Origin: JAAELZ01 sp965237485 | GTDB lineage: Bacteria > Pseudomonadota > Gammaproteobacteria > Arenicellales > Poriferihabitantaceae | Direction: 5' to 3' | DNA: 64,000 nucleotides | Assembly: GCA_965237485.1 (NCBI GenBank) | Contig: CBDEFQ010000009.1 | Coordinates: 1,178,001-1,242,000, forward strand | Translations under genes and position numbers: made by a program | Shown: one piece after another, positions 62,323 to 64,000 of the stretch | Layout of the letters: every line of letters starts with the position of its first letter | Position numbering within the stretch: position 1 is the stretch's first letter | The notes under the pieces: model-generated | Databases searched by the model: none | What the model saw: the letters and a program-made list of their open reading frames with translations, nothing else | Told to the model about the DNA's origin: nothing

Positions 62323-62624
62323 TCATTTCCGATTAGAATCAGTCCCTTCGCTCAGTATCATTTCATGTTGGACAAGACTAGGAGCCTGCTTAATTCCATA
62401 TAGTGCACGCAGGTTCTTACGGACTAATTCTTCTTTATCTTGATGCTGATCAAATTGGAGTAATGATGGGTATTTTAATGAAAACACCGCAACACCAGAC
62501 ATAAGACAATCAACAAGAGGTAAAGCTCGGCTCGCTTTAGTATCCTTTATCGAATCAAAACAGTGACGAACGGCGCTAAGTAACCCGGGGCACTCAACTG
62601 TTTACGCAGTGACGGTTGGGGCAT
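62323..62624 (-). pseudogene. Transposase N-terminal fragment
   Basis: From the ATG at 62624 the frame gives MPQPSLRKQLSAPG, shifts by one base, then continues LLSAVRHCFDSIKDTKASRA and LPLVDCLMSGVAVFSLKYPS to LRALYGIKQAPS before drifting to a stop at 62323. This matches the N-terminal part of a DDE transposase family whose members begin with an SLRxxMSxxGxL region. The catalytic part is missing. Family name uncertain. Confidence 0.6.
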
Positions 62625-62907
62625 CAGTCTTACTTATTTTATGAAATAGTGCTGATATCTTACTAAAAGCAGACGAAAGGTTACGAAATAATAATTTTAG
62701 AGCCTCCGTAGAACCGCTTATTTACTCAGTTTTTAGATCTAGCGGGAATTGCTGTAGCTGTTCTAGCTATTACCCTTCGGGCGCGCTATGCGCGGGTTGA
62801 TTGGACAATGGCCAATATTTGGCTATCCGAATATTTAGATCGGTTCATGCAGAATCTCCTACGTTTGGATTACAAGAATATTCTACTTTTGACTTCAGTT
62901 AGCTGTA
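62625..62907. other. Intergenic region
   Basis: 283 bp with no convincing reading frame. A short palindromic GGGCGCGC-TAT-GCGCGGGT-type hairpin occurs near 62778-62798. It may serve as terminator for the ATPase gene that ends at 62908 (minus strand). Confidence 0.35.
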
Positions 62908-64000
62908 TCAAAATAAACTAATTGGAAGTGCATAAAACTGTTTGTCATCAAATCGAAAAGGTAAAACTTCCTGACCGGTATAGAACAAAATGCCTTGTGT
63001 AAATTTTTTGCCGGTGAATTCAGATAAGACTCTTAGTCCTTTGAAGTCTCTCTGGTTTATAGTTGAAGAGGCTTTAACTTCAATGCCAATGATATCGCCA
63101 TTGCTTTGTTCAATTACTAGGTCTACTTCGTTTTTTCTTTTATCGCGAAAATGAAATAGTGTGACTTCATTTTCTGACCATCCAGATTGTTTCAGTATTT
63201 CTAAATAAATCAGGTTCTCAAGCAAGGAGCCATAGTGCTGGTTAGTTGTTAGTTGTGATGGTGTACGCAACCCCAGAAGATGACAGGCAAGTCCTGTATC
63301 AATAAACTGAATTTTCGGCATCTGAATTAATCTTTTGGATCGATTTTTTAAATAAGGGGGTAGTCGCCTAACAATAAACATGAGATCAAGAATTTCGATA
63401 TAACTTTTAATTGTTTTTTCATCAATGGACAAATCATTACCGATGCTTGAATATTTCAATAAGTTGCTGCTTATTCCAGCAAGATAGGGAATCAGTGCCT
63501 GAATTTTTGAATAATAGTCACCACGCGCCGCATACAAACTTTCAAAGTCTTTAAAAAGACGCCCCTCCATGTATGACTTAAACCAGATTTGCTGAGCGCG
63601 CTTACTTTTCTCTTGTATCTCTGGGTAACCACCATTGATTATTCGTTGTGCAATTTGCTCTCTTGTTATAGCGGGAGAGGGTTTTGAAGCGAATTGCGCA
63701 GTTATTAAATAATCAACAATGTTGAGTGGATTTCCACCCATTTCAGACATCGATAAAGGATACAACTCTACGCGTGCCATATGGCCAGGCAAAGCCTCCT
63801 GAGTCTTAGCAGAGCGGAATATATCTGCAGAACCAGTTAAGAAAAACTTACCTTTGAATTTTGACTTTAATTTATCTGAAGCCTCTTTAATGGCAGGAAC
63901 AAGCTCTGGTGCGTATTGGAACTCATCAATAATAATTTTCTTATCTTCAAAAGTCTGGATAAATCCATGCGGATCATTCTTCGCGGATGCAAGAACTGCG
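62908..64000 (-). CDS. AAA ATPase with DUF4143 domain (5' partial)
   Basis: The frame is open to the window end, so the P-loop lies beyond 64000; about 363 residues are visible. Walker B is KIIIDEFQYAP and the sensor is KGKFFLTGSADIFRS near 63830-63930. The C-terminal DUF4143 nuclease-like domain has RKNEVDLVIEQSNGDIIGIE followed by KAS. This group is widespread, often in mobile regions; function is not settled. A shorter start at 63792 would remove the ATPase core and is wrong. Confidence 0.85.
   Translation of the reverse strand, partial: AVLASAKNDPHGFIQTFEDKKIIIDEFQYAPELVPAIKEASDKLKSKFKGKFFLTGSADIFRSAKTQEALPGHMARVELYPLSMSEMGGNPLNIVDYLITAQFASKPSPAITREQIAQRIINGGYPEIQEKSKRAQQIWFKSYMEGRLFKDFESLYAARGDYYSKIQALIPYLAGISSNLLKYSSIGNDLSIDEKTIKSYIEILDLMFIVRRLPPYLKNRSKRLIQMPKIQFIDTGLACHLLGLRTPSQLTTNQHYGSLLENLIYLEILKQSGWSENEVTLFHFRDKRKNEVDLVIEQSNGDIIGIEVKASSTINQRDFKGLRVLSEFTGKKFTQGILFYTGQEVLPFRFDDKQFYALPISLF

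Noticed and set aside
1..64000. tRNA, rRNA or known riboswitch
   Set aside because: No cloverleaf, rRNA segment or recognisable aptamer was seen by eye; a covariance-model search (for example against Rfam) would be decisive.

Overview
The window looks like a chromosomal segment of a gammaproteobacterium. The housekeeping content supports this: topoisomerase IV parE, xseB-ispA-dxs, folE2, cmoA-cmoB, sthA, apaG, moaB/moaD/moaE, an ExeA-type ATPase, a DUF3461 protein and tandem CNNM/CorC proteins. No rRNA, tRNA or CRISPR array was recognised. Summing the coordinates below, roughly two fifths of the window is mobile DNA. Many insertions are nested and several elements are present in 2-4 near-identical copies, which suggests recent IS expansion as seen in host-restricted or bottlenecked bacteria. 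That lifestyle is an inference only.

Layout. 1-4.9 kb: transporter, DUF3461 and two CNNM/CorC genes. 4.9-9.0 kb: truncated ISNCY transposase, then an IS256 copy carrying an IS3-family element. 9.0-12.3 kb: restriction-modification module (small HTH protein, C5 cytosine methyltransferase, Vsr, EcoRII-type endonuclease) whose 3' end runs into a palindromic repeat and a broken transposase. 13.6-20.9 kb: intact core block (phosphodiesterase, ExeA-like ATPase, frameshifted zinc peptidase, moaB, moaD-moaE, cmoA-cmoB, Rieske oxygenase plus a 55-aa rubredoxin). 21.1-25.8 kb: IS91 relic, a MITE, a second IS256-type element with an IS5-like insertion, and a decayed hydrolase. 25.9-31.9 kb: betaine-homocysteine methyltransferase, phhB, and a hydrolase / flavin reductase / aldehyde dehydrogenase operon. 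32-42.5 kb: IS pile-up around a partly duplicated parDE toxin-antitoxin locus, an IS110 (IS1111-type) element and an FRG-domain gene split by an IS-in-IS insertion. 43.4-52.7 kb: intact core block (mscS, parE, xseB-ispA-dxs, folE2, coxG-like, sthA, apaG). 52.8-59.6 kb: a second pile-up (IS256-type, MITE half, IS256, IS21 fragments, IS1380, IS5). 59.6-64 kb: a REP-associated transposase with its repeats, a cysteine-rich Sel1 repeat protein, more transposase debris and an AAA/DUF4143 ATPase running off the end.

How it fits together. The core blocks are gap-poor and uninterrupted, whereas insertions cluster in accessory loci (restriction-modification, toxin-antitoxin, FRG gene). Insertion order can be read from target duplications: IS3 into IS256 into the FRG gene; IS3 into IS4; IS5 into istB; IS5 into the second IS256-type element. 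Several IS256 copies lack matching flanks, indicating recombination or deletion at IS copies. The strongest non-routine observations are the reconstructable FRG-domain gene, the EcoRII/Dcm/Vsr module with its own HTH gene and palindrome, a structured non-coding tail of the IS1111-type element that may encode its guide RNA, an IS1380-derived MITE, and a Rieske oxygenase paired with a rubredoxin.
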